Assembly: GCA_950097015.1 (NCBI GenBank)
Contig: CATNEN010000003.1
Span: forward strand, 3,389,501-3,453,500
Length of the DNA stretch: 64,000 bases
Direction: 5' to 3'
Source of the DNA: Macrostomum hystrix
Lineage: Eukaryota; Platyhelminthes; Macrostomidae
Shown: piece by piece, positions 1 to 11,200 of the stretch
Position numbering within the stretch: position 1 is the stretch's first letter
Layout: each line of letters starts with the position of its first letter
Position numbers and translations under genes: made by a program
The notes under the pieces: model-generated
Databases searched by the model: none
What the model was told of the DNA's origin: nothing
What the model saw: only the letters and a program-made list of their open reading frames with translations

Positions 1-1604
1 GCTAAATGAATGCTCAGTGCTAAGCCAAATGCATTCCAATGATACTAATTCTGAATGATGGGTAAGTATCTAAATGACTTAAATGAGCTGAGTGACTGTT
101 TTCAAACAATGTCCCATTGGGACTGCTATTATTTTTAACGGAACTGACAGCCTTAATAAGAATTTTAGAATTGAGTAAAAAATTATTCTCTAGATAGACT
201 ATTTAAACGACTAAGGTAAGGCTAACACTTGCCTTACCTGCAGGAATAGGACAGATAAAGAATAACAGTTTCCTCGGTCCCAGACACTCCACTGAAGAGT
301 CGTTAGCAACCGTTGGTAGGCTGCAATAATTTACGGATCTGAAAGATGAAGTCGTTTGAATAAATGCAACATATTTCCCTGCCCAAGGGGGCTATCAGTA
401 AGCACTAGAGAATTGGGAATTGACAAACAATAATCAACGCGCAACTTGCTCGGTGTGAAAAACACTTTCGGGTCACGTGCTGTCACATGACCATAATTTA
501 CACAGGCGTTCTGAACGCTGATTCGAGCGCGGCAAAAAAACAGGCAAGGGAGAGGGATAGAAAAATGGGGCTTTTGTAGATTTAACGACCAATCAGGACG
601 GACTCGCCTTGATTCACCAGGACTCTGTGGGTTATGTAATGACTTTGGCTAAGCTAAAGCCTAGTAATTGGGCAGTTATTAGCGGAATACTGAGCAGTAT
701 GTTATTTTAATTGCTCGACATTTCCGACCCCAGGGGGGTATAAAAAAGAGTAAAATTATTCGGTTAAAGCAGATCTCCAGGAAAAGAACAATTATTGGAA
801 AATTTCCCGACTTATCCCGAAATCAGATCTTAGATCAGATATCAATTTTAAAACAATTTTTTGAAAAAACTTCCAGATTTTAGTCCAAGTAGAGACCCAC
901 TCAATGACATGCGGAAATCTCGAATGGCAAATCATTTTTCTCTCCATTTACAAACCTCACAAAGGACCCTAGGATGAACACGTATAAGTTCTCTGCCATG
1001 GGTTGGTAAATCGATAAATATGCAAATGAAATTTGATACGCAAAAAGTACACTTTCTCCTATCTGAAGAAATCTATAGTTATCAGTGTTCTCGCCCAGAT
1101 CGCCTAGGTTGCTCAGCCAAGTGAAGTTCTCGCTTGTGAGCTAATTTCGAATTGCAAATTATCAATTTCAAAGATTTGTCTCAACTGAAAAAAACTAATT
1201 TATTCGATTGTCATAAAATAATTTTCTGAATAATTGCATGCACTTTTAAGTTTTGAGAATACTCAATTAACCCCTGCCAGCTGCATTGAGCATCCATAAA
1301 TTATAGCTCATAGTAGACATGCGATAGAGATTCAGAACTGAATTGATTTGCATCATGCAACTGGGAAAGAATATTTTCAGCAAAGAAAGGAAAGATGAAA
1401 AGAGACTGTTGCAGTGCCTAAAGAACGATATAATTACTATTTTGCAATCCACTTTATCATACCAGTTGATTGATATATTGCAGATATAATTGGGACAAAC
1501 GTCAGGACAATATGATACAATTCTCCTTAAATCCTCCGTGTTTGGACAACATCCTGTAGCTTATCAAAGAGCATCATCATCGAATCACATGCTTTCATTC
1601 CAGA
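1..1604. other. upstream non-coding region, no gene seen
   Basis: AT-rich unique sequence with no convincing exon on either strand. A TATA-like GTATAAAAAAG lies at 738-748, about 860 bp before the receptor start codon, but nothing else supports it as the promoter. An in-frame stop (TAG, 1557-1559) closes the receptor frame upstream of its ATG. Confidence 0.5.
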
Positions 1605-4192
1605 ATGCAGCCATGCCCTCCTGTTGTGCTCGCATCGATTTTGGTTGCATCCTTGTCAGCTTTGCCTACGCCAAGCACTAGCGGATTCTGCGAGTCCGGA
1701 GACTTCATGCTTGCCATGCTGCACGGAACAAGCTATTGCCGAAGCCAGCTGGAAGAGGAGGACTTCTTACGCCAGATGGTGCCGAAATTCTTTCTCAATC
1801 GACTGGCTCGACTGCCTGGCACAATATTCAGCCAGACGAACATCTCCATGGGCGTCGTGTTTCTTGAGACGTGCTACGTCGAGTCCATCGGGGCAGCGAA
1901 CGCGGGTCGAGTGCGGGCTGCCTGGAGTCGACCCGCACTGCTGGAACAGGGGCGTCGGTGTGGCTACCTCAACGGGATCGATGCTAAGCCGGTGTACCTG
2001 GTGCACGGTGTCGTGGGTGCCTGGTCAAGCGCCGTCACCCAGGCGATGCTCTACACTCTGCAGAATGAAGAGCTGCCCACAGTCGGTACGGAAAGCAGCA
2101 GCGACACGCTGAGCGATAGAGAAAGATTTCCCAACTTTGTCCGGCTCGTGAGTCCGGACTCATACCAGGCCATGGTGATCATTGATCTGCTCAAGGAGTT
2201 CAACTGGACCTACATTGGGCTGATCTACGATCCAGGCAGTGTTTACAACACGAACATTGCTCTTCAGCTGACATCCAGTCTGCATTCTAGATTTCCACAG
2301 GCTTGTCTGGCCTTCGTTATTCCGCTAACAAGCTCTACTGAGGCATCCAGTGTCCTTGACGCAGTTTATTCACAAAGGAACATGAAGATACTTGTCTGGC
2401 TAAAGGACATAACGGGTCACCTCGAGAACACCCAGCTTCTGCAGTCACTGGGGCAAGCTGGAATCTATTTACTCATGGCTGATGGCAACTTCAATGCGAA
2501 TCAGTACATCAACAGCACCTTTACGATTTACTTTAAGCTGTTCCCTACGCCAGACCTGGTGGAATGGTACCGGAACCTCACCTACGCCGACCTCTCGCCG
2601 ATGTACAACGGAGCGCTCATGTTCGACCAGCTGATGAACTGCTCGGCCTGCGCCTGCTGCTTCGCGAACTCGACCCGTCGGCTGTCCGAGTCGACCAGCT
2701 TCAGGCCGGCCAGCATCGTGGCTCCGGTGGCTCGGATGCTGGACGCGTTTCTCGCGTTCGCTCACGCCATCGACGGGGTGGCCAGGTCCGAGTGCGGCTC
2801 GAGTCTGGAGCCCGAGCTCAACAAGTCGGCGCTGCTCCAATGCGTGACCGGACCGCTGCTGCTGAAGCAGCTGTACAGGACGAACTTCACCGGCTACACT
2901 GGACAGGTGAAGCTGGACAGCGGCGGAAACGGTCCGGCCTCGTATGTGGTGCTGTACCAGAGCAGTCAGCAGGTGAGCTCGAGCCTCACTGTCGGAGTGT
3001 GGAGCTCTGAGCTCGGTCTCAGCTTGAACCGCAGTCTGATCTCGTGGCCGGGAAGTGTGGCGAGCGACCAGCAGCAGGTGCCAATGAGTGTGTGCTCTCT
3101 ACCGTGCGGCAGTCACGAGTACCGAGTTCAGGTGAGCAAGTGCTGCTGGGTGTGCAGGCCTTGCAGCTCGGACGAGATCGTCGGGTCGAACGGCACCCAG
3201 TGCGAGAAGTGCGCCTCGCTCACCTGGCCGAGCTCAAACTATTCGCGCTGCTCACCGCTCGACCTGACCGTTCTCCGACCAAGCGACACGAGCGGCATCG
3301 TGTTCATCAGCGTCGCGTCGCTCGGCTCAGCCGTCACCATTGCGACGGGCGTGTTCTTCCTCGCCAGGTCGAGCGTGCCGCTGCTGAAGGCGTCGTCGCT
3401 CGAGCTGAGCCTCTTCCAGCAGGTGGGCATCCAGCTCGGACTGGTCGATGTGGCGCTGTTCTTCGGCGAGCCCTCCCTCACCGTGTGCAACGTGCAGGCA
3501 TTCCTGTACCACTTCAGCCTGACCATGGTGTACGCGGCTCTGCTCACCAAGAGCGCCCGCATCTACCGCGTGTTCTCCGGATCGATGCGAGGCGCATCGT
3601 CGCTCAAGTTCACGGGTCGCCGAGCCGTGGTCGTCATGACGGTGACGCTCTGTCTGCTGCAGGTTCGTCACGCTGATTTTGATCAATGGATTTTGAGCAA
3701 TCGCTATAAATGACCTGTGATTTCTTCCCTCAGGTGGTGCTGCTGTCGAGCGTCCTCAGCGTCCGTCCGATCCGGCCCGTGAAGCTCGTGCTCAACGGCC
3801 TCCGCTCCGACACCCGGCCAGTCGTGGAGTTCCAGTGCGACTACTTCTCCAGCAGCCAGTGGATTCCCTACGCGCTCAACCTGCTGCTCATGCTGGTCAC
3901 GTGCTCGCTGGCAGTGCGAATCCGCAGCCTGCCGGACAACTTCCACGACAGCAAGTGCATCCTGGCCTTCAGTGCCTGCGCCACCTTCGTGTGGATCGCC
4001 TTCATCCCCAGCCTCGTCACGCTGGCCTCGCTCACCTCAGCCGCCGCTCTGCTGGTCTTTGTTCTGCTGTTCACCAACCTGTTCGCAGTGAGCATCTTGT
4101 TCCTGCCCAAGGTCTACGCCGTTGTATTCGACAAGTCCGACAATGCGAAGCACTACAACGCCAGTGTGATCGACGCAAGCGGTTCGTCTTAG
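1605..4192 (+). CDS. metabotropic glutamate receptor-like class C GPCR (two exons)
   Basis: Exon 1 is 1605-3662 and exon 2 is 3734-4192. The 71-bp phase-0 GT-AG intron (3663-3733) gives an 838-residue plasma-membrane receptor. Residues 1 to about 26 look like a signal peptide. Residues 28-490 form a Venus-flytrap domain: GDFMLAMLHG at the start, LSDRERFPNF and EFNWTYIG in the usual mGluR places, and ADGNF where mGluRs have SDGW. Residues 494-555 are the Cys-rich linker. Seven membrane helices follow from about 564 to 815. LTKSARIYRVF after TM3, PDNFHDSK before TM6 and LPKVY at the end of TM7 are class C signatures, and the TM3/ECL2 cysteines (VCNV, QCDY) are present. The intron cuts TM4. The cytoplasmic tail is very short, so Homer-type binding sites are absent. 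The family couples to G proteins; glutamate as ligand is inferred. The ATG at 1605 directly follows a splice-acceptor-like TTTCATTCCAG (1593-1603). Confidence 0.93.
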
Positions 4193-5484
4193 CTGAAGTC
4201 TAGTACTGCGACACAGTTTCTAGCTCATGTCCTTAATCCGAAAATGAAAGAGTTTTTGGAAGATGTCAAAACTTTGTTGTGTCTTGCTTTGTTCACTTGT
4301 TCAGTATGTTACTGCTCTTTGTTCACTTTACGGATATTCTATTTGAAACTTTTATCGTTATTTCACTATTTTCGCATATCTAAAAATAATTTATTATAAT
4401 CTTTTACTCTTTTCAAATCCTTGCAATATTTTTGCTATTACCAACTTGACATATCGCTCGTCTTGAAAGTAACGATTCTTACGCAAATGTCACGCACTAC
4501 GTGCGCCTGCGTGCAATATGAAAGAGTTAGTATATTTGTCAAAAGTTTTTTTCATCTATCTGCTAAACTTAATATACATGAAAACTTTCAATCGCAAAAT
4601 CGCAGCAAAAGTGTTGACTTCAAGTGATGGGTGTTAGAAAAATAATGATTGGATTCAATATTTACAAACTGACTTCAGCTAATATGGGACGGCATGTTAT
4701 TGCACAGCTAATTAACTAGCTGTTGATCGAAACATTTCAATAAAAAAGTGCTAGTGCTATAAGCTCGTGACGCAAAACTCGAAGCATGCACTAACAATTG
4801 AATTGCTTTCGACGTTCAATAATCAAGGCAGACGTCCAGGAAGGAGTGGTAAAAATGGTGTGCTGATAATTTATTGCAGGATTTCATTCTTGAAAATTTT
4901 AAACGCATGGAAAGCCACAACCCCAAATACGCGAGTATTTTTAAGATCATTTGTCAAAGAAACTTCAGAGAATCATCAGAAATAATCGAAAATTTTTTAA
5001 CGAACAATTATAAGCACCACATATTTTCTACACAAAGATGTCTCGAGTCCATATCGTAAATCCTTACGTGCAGTCTTCTTTCATTGCCCTTGTTTGGGCG
5101 GAGTTAATTGTTAACGGTTTAAAGGTAAAACAAAAGACATAAATATGTGGAGCAGGTGCACCACAGAAAAATAACTGTATAAAATTGTATGCACGAAATA
5201 AAAGTTATCGGTTATATTTAGCTAGTAACTCTTAAAATGTACTGTTTTTATTAGAAATATCTAACTTATATTGTGTTTGATTTTAGCAGCGAATCTCATT
5301 TTATGTCATATAGTGTGTTGGATTTGTAAAATAGTATGATTTAGAGGCTATAATATGTTACTGTCTTTCGTATTGCTTGTATATCACGTAAGATAATCTG
5401 TGATTATCTTGATTTCTAAAGTTTTGTCTCACCTTACATTTTTTATTCTCGTTGCTTGCCTCATAAGGCACTGGCCAAATCTGA
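4193..5484 (+). other. 3' UTR and spacer between receptor gene and SPRING1
   Basis: AT-rich sequence without a supported exon. AATAAA occurs at 4739-4744 (about 550 nt past the receptor stop) and again at 5197-5202; either could serve as the receptor polyadenylation signal. No promoter for the next gene is recognisable. Confidence 0.45.
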
Positions 5485-8246
5485 ATGCGACTACTTGTCC
5501 TGAGCTGGATTTTTAACCGATTGCGTCGTATTTATATATTATTTCCGATTTTGTTTCTCGCCGGAGGGTTTCTAGTTTTCTTTTCTAGAAAGGAGGTAAG
5601 CACTAGAATATTTTTACTTACGTGTATGTCATTGAAACTTTTTTGATGTTTTTGAATAAGCAAAGGGCTGTTGTAAATTCCAATAAAAAAACTGTAACGG
5701 TATTGTTTATTGTTCTGCATCTCTAAAATATATAGCACTAGGCCTATTAGTCTATTTTACGTAGTAATTGCCTCAAATTTAAAGCAACAAAAGTAAAATA
5801 CAGTAACCTTTGCCAAAACCATAGTTATGCAAATTGGAGCAAAAATAGATATCTGTAACACTCTAAAACATATCTGTTTTGACTTTATGTAAGTATTTAT
5901 CACTGATACCACTTTGGTGACTAATACACATATAATATGCTATTACCTTAATGTAAACTAGCTAACAAGCAATTGCCTGAAATTCTAGGCTATTTTTTAT
6001 TGGCTAAAACTAATATAAGGCCTGAAGATGAGGCAAATATAAAGATTGCTTTTAGAAGATATGAATGAAATTTCATATGCTATTAATATTTGTCAGCATT
6101 TTGTTGATTTTTATTAAAGTTTAGTAAAAAAGTAAGCAAGCATTCTATTCTCTTTTCACTATCTCAATAAATTTAATTCCCTCCAGGTCATACACAACTT
6201 AGGACCGCCAAGCAGTGCTGAGCAACTCCGCCATTTCAAGTGGCAATCTCGTCATCCCTTGGATCTTGAGCAGTCTAATTCAGACAAGAACAGCACAGGA
6301 TCTGGATTCACAGACTCAGCAGTTGCCAACACCAATAGTTTGCAAAAGGGTTCTGAGCAACAGAAAGTCAGGTGAACATTTTTTGTTATTTCTTACCTGA
6401 CCCAGTTGGGCTAGATAGATGCACAGCTGGAGGCTGAATGGAAGTGCCTTAAAATCGAACTCCTGACCTCTCCTTCTGAAGTCCAAAGCAGAAAACCGTA
6501 GGCAATAATCTTCCTTGCCTTGCATAATTTATGCACAGTATAGTATAGGCACATTAATGTGTTGGACTTACGACTTGAAGGTCGGAGGTTCGATTCTCGA
6601 CTTTTCTGGAACAATTCGTGTCCTTTAGCATGCACAATGCATTGCTTCAGTTCACGTTCACCCAATGGGTACCAGCATCTGTTGGGGTAATTGTGGGTGG
6701 GTGCAGGGTTCAGATGCGCTACGCTAGAGCTGCGGCTGTGCTGTCGGCTGCACGTCTGACCAAATTGGGTCAGCTGCAGGTGTAATCAATTTTTATGCTC
6801 ACATTTATCACTTATCACTTATCATTTATCAATTACACTTATCAACTCTAATTCTCGTTGCTAGACAATACACCTGTCGCAATTCTATCGGCGGTCGTGA
6901 CGCCCTAGTTGATGAACGAGGCGTCGTCTGTGCGCGTCGAAATCTCCTACCCGGCGGGTGCTGCGCCTATCCTAGCGAGGGAAGTGTCCGATTTCACTGC
7001 TCAGCCTGCAGCCATCTGAATCTGTGCTGTCGCAGTTTTGAGTCCTGCGTCTCCTGCTGCTTGTTGCCTAGCCAGCGGCCGGTGCTTGAAGCGGTTCTGC
7101 TCAGGGCCAGAGCGCTTGGCGACAAAGTCCTCGCCTGGGTGACGGACAGATTCCAGCTCTGCCTGGCTCGCTGCAGGACCAGCTCGGAGAGTGTTCAACA
7201 CGAGAACGCTTACAGGTCGGTGCGCTGAAATTGCCTCTATTAGCTCAAGGATCTGCGTGATTTTGAGAATGAGGATTTCGGATTTAGAACTGGCTTTAGA
7301 ACTGATTTAGATGTGGGACCTTGATGATAAGCAGTAGAGCTACTAAGGGGAGAATTCCCCTACCCTTGGCAATTTTTTGCTGAACCCTAACAAAGGATTC
7401 TTACCATATGAGCCAGTGTATTTCCAGCAGCTCCGTCTAGACACGGTGGTCGGTGACCACCGAAGACGGAGATGATGCTGGCACATTCGGATGACAGCCG
7501 GTCATCCGATATAATCGTAACAGGAATCGTAGATAGAACCATATCAGGTATTCTGATATGAGGTATCAGGTACTCAGTCTCTCTCCATATCACTCAGTCT
7601 CTCTCCATATCTATCAGTGTCTCTCCAAATCTCTCCGTCTCTCTCCATATCTATCAGTGTCTCTCCATATCTATCAGTCTCTCTCCATATCTCTCAGTCT
7701 CTCTCCAAATCTCTCAGTCTCTCTCCAAATCTCTCAGTCTCTCTCCATATCTCTCAGTGTCTCTCCAAATCTCTCAGTGTCTCTCCATATCTCTCAGTGT
7801 CTCTCCATATCTCTCAGTCTCTCTCCATATCTATCAATCTCTCTCCACATCTCTCAGTCTCTCTCCAAATCATCCGATATAATCGTAACAGGAATCGTAG
7901 ATAGAACCATATCAGGTATTGTCTCCACATCTCTCAGTCTCTCTCCATATCTCTCAGTGTCTCTCCATATCTATCAATCTCTCTCCACATCTTTCAGTCT
8001 CTCTCCAAATCTCTCAGTGTCTCTCCATATCTATCAGTCTCTCTCCACATCTCTCAGTCTCTCTCCAAATCTCTCAGTCTCTCTCCATATCTATCAGTCT
8101 CTCTCCAAATCTCTCAGTCTATGAAATATAAAAACGGGCAGCAGTCTAACACGAATTAAAAACACCTCCAAACAATCAACAGGGACCCAGTTAACAAGCA
8201 CTGCTTTGGTCTTCTACCACCGACTTTAAGAGTTGCAAAGCTTTAA
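5485..8246 (+). CDS. SREBP-regulating gene protein (SPRING1 / C12orf49 orthologue), four exons
   Basis: Exons: 5485-5595, 6187-6371, 6865-7215 and 8183-8246 (stop TAA 8244-8246). The phases (0, 2, 2) fit without adjustment and give 236 residues; human SPRING1 has 205. The N-terminus is a type II anchor: basic NRLRR, then a hydrophobic stretch at about residues 16-33. Exon 2 encodes a poorly conserved, Ser/Gln-rich stem. Exons 3 and 4 carry the family's Cys-rich luminal domain: CRNSIGGRDALVDERG, LLPGGCC, CCRSFESCVSCC, FQLCLARCRTSSESVQHENAYR, and the last-exon motif RDPVNKHCFG (human RDPIAKYCYG). In vertebrates this Golgi membrane protein promotes maturation of site-1 protease (MBTPS1) and so SREBP activation. 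Intron 2 holds a SINE and intron 3 a 20-bp satellite. The next gene starts 24 nt after the stop, in the same frame. Exon boundaries are inferred from splice consensus and homology recalled from memory. Confidence 0.92.
6550..6790 (+). mobile_element. SINE family A, plus orientation, in SPRING1 intron 2
   Basis: The tRNA-derived head contains the RNA polymerase III B-box-like GGTTCGATTCTC near 6585. It is followed by a body with GTGTCCTTTAGCA and ATGGGTACCAGCATCTGTTG and by a short ATTTATCACTTATCA-type tail. The same body occurs in opposite orientation at 8.7 and 51.4 kb. The 5' A-box end is truncated or diverged. The 6372-6549 stretch before it shows no feature. Confidence 0.75.
7505..8125 (+). 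repeat. 20-bp CT-rich tandem array in SPRING1 intron 3
   Basis: About 27 copies of units like TCTCTCCATATCTATCAGTG. A unique 50-bp segment just before the array (about 7503-7553) recurs almost exactly inside it at about 7868-7919, so part of the left flank was duplicated with the array. Its open frames reflect the repeat and are not genes. Confidence 0.9.
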
Positions 8247-8270
8247 TTAGAGCTTTCATCCAATTGCGTC

Positions 8271-11200
8271 ATGTCTGAGAAGCCATTCACGCAGCGCTGG
8301 CTTAACAATGCCTATCAGGATAGCCTGCAGCCAACCAGCCAATGGCAGCGCGCCTCTCACCTATTGGCTGAACGCCTAGCCAATAGCGTCGAAGCTGAGC
8401 CAGCTTTCAGCCAATCGGAGCGCTTCAAACAGATGACATTTCAATTGCTTGGCGAAGTATTTGTTCGATCGTATTTTCCGCACGATAGCATTGACCCCGG
8501 CGTTATTGTGAGTTGCTTAAGATCTCAAGTTAAAGCCGAACAAGTTCATTCTTAATGTTCATTGTCAATCATGTACTTAATCATGTGCTTTGTACATTTT
8601 TATACTGCTGCTTAATATTTCATTTAAATATCTCTTATCTGTCGCATATTTTGATAAATGTGGGTTTAATTAATAACGAATTATTAATTACGCAATCGGG
8701 TCAGATGTGCATCCGACAGCACAGCCGCAATAGCTGCGTACGGCTGTTCAGTCCATGGACTGGGGGGACCCCGCAGTCGCAGATTTTATTGTCTTGCTAA
8801 AATACACTAACTGTTCCAGGGAATCGAACCCCCGACCTTCAAGTCGTAAGTCCGAGGCTCTAACCACTCGGCTAAAACCCCTATAAACAGTTTTAAAATA
8901 GCGTTGATTAAAGAACAGTTCTATGATATTTAATAATGCATTCGTAGTCCAATCAACAAAGACCTATAGTCAATTTTTCACTGGCTGTATTGTTTGCAGA
9001 CCCCGCCTAACATAGCCTGGGAGGAAAGGCGCACTTTAGAAACCGATTGCAAAGCTTGGCTTGATGCCAAACTCAAGGATTGCGCGGAAACTTTGCCTAC
9101 TGAGTAAATCTAACCAATTTTATTTCATCAGTTTTCATTTTAATGTACTTGAACATTTTCTAATCTCCCTAATTTAGTAAACCTAGCTCCGCCTAATTAT
9201 GTTTATCTGCGTATTTTAATTTGTCCTATAGTACGGCTAATATAACAGATGATCAGATGACGATGCATTGAAAATTTGTAAAAAAAAACTCGCTATTTTA
9301 CCTCGTTAACCTGTGTGGCGAAAATATAATTAGCAGCTTTGTGTGCGTCTGATTTAGTTTTTCTAACAGAATGATTTGCTAAACAAATTTTTCTCCTAAA
9401 AACCTAGTAGCGATAATCCAGATTTAAATACGTTTCAATTGTTTAATCGTGCACTTCTAAATCCTACTTGCTAAACTAATTAATATCGAAATTGAAACTT
9501 CTAAATGACGCATTTTAATTTAATATAGTTTCTTTGCATTCCAGATAATAAAATCTTCGTTGAATCGAAAAAAGCCAAAATCTAAAGTCTTTGCCACTGA
9601 TATCGTTCATTGTCTATGGCATTGTTCGACTGAATATGCGTTCAATTTGAGAAACCACAAAAGTTAAAAGAATGCTCTACATGTGCTCTAAGCGATTGTC
9701 TATGGTCCTTAATAGTTTCGTCTATGGTCCTTAATAGTTTCGTCTATGGTCCTTAATAGTTTTGTCTATGGTCCTTAATAGTGTAGTCTATGGTCCTTAA
9801 TAGTTTTGTCTATGGTCCTTAATAGTGCTGTCTATGGTCCTTAATAGTTTCGTCTATGGTCCTTAATAGTTTTGTCTATGGTCCTTAATAGTGTAGTCTA
9901 TGGTCCTTAATAGTTTTGTCTATGGTCCTTAATAGTGCTGTCTATGGTCCTTAATAGTTTTGTCTATGGTCCTTAATAGTGCTGTCTATGGTCCTTAATA
10001 GTTTTGTCTATTGTCCTTAATAGTGTAGTCTATGGTCCTTAATAGTGTAGTCTATGGTTTCTAAATTGAACGCTGGTTTTCTTGAATTGAATGCAGTTCT
10101 GTCAATTTTTACCATAGAGAATCACTGATTGATGCTGTTGGCGGCTTATCCTTTTTTTTCAATCAAACACAGCTTTTCTTAACCATGAAGCAAAAAATTT
10201 ATAATTGCACAGATGTTAATTATCCAACAATTGCGCGGTTTAGTGCTAACAAAAAAATCATAATCTGTTTAATTCTTGGTGTAACATTACACCATTGTAG
10301 TACATTTGCATTTCAAGGCACAGATACTCAATCGATAATCTCATAGGCGGTGCCTATCTCACAATAGGTTTCAAAGCATTTTTTAGGTTCTTATCGAAAT
10401 AATTACTTAATCAGTAAGAAGCATTAATAATTCAGTCAGAAAAAAAGTATTCCTTTGTAGAATAGAATTTAATTTTCTTATTTACAAGTTTTTTAATAGG
10501 CGAATGTTTTCTTATTTTCTTAGATACTTAAATGAGCTGTTAGACACTTTAATAAAACTGTTAGACACTAGGATGAAGCTGTTAGACACTGGAATGAGCC
10601 TGTAACACACTAGAATGTGCTGTTAGACATTATAATTACATGTTAGACACTATAGCGACTTGTCAGACACTAGATTGAAGCTGTTAGACATTATAATGAC
10701 ATGTTAGACACTATAATGACCTGTCAGAAACTATAATAAAGCTGTTAGACACTATAATGACCTGTCAGAAACTATAATAAAGCTGTTAGACACTATAATG
10801 ACCTGTCAGAAACTATAATAAAGCTGTTAGACACTATAATGACCTGTCAGAAACTATAATAAAGCTGTTAGACACTAGAATAAAGTTTTTAGACACTAGA
10901 ATGAAGCTGTTAGACACTAAGATGAAGCTGTTAGACACTAGGATGAAGCTGATAGAAACTATAATAAAGCTGTTAGACACTAAAATGAAGCTGTTAGATA
11001 CTAGGATGAGGCTGTTAGATACTAGGATGAAGCTGTTAGATACTAGGATGAAGCTGTTAGATACTAGGATGAAGCTGTTAGACAGTACAATTACGTGTTA
11101 CTCATCTGGCTTAACATAAAAGATTTTTATTGAAGCCTGTTATGTATCAGCTTAATAACTTGTTAGACATCATCGGCTGGTACTGTTAGACGCAAAATAA

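Noticed and set aside
8817-8880. A tRNA gene on the minus strand
   Set aside because: It has A- and B-box-like words but no matching acceptor stem, and it continues into a SINE body shared with other copies.
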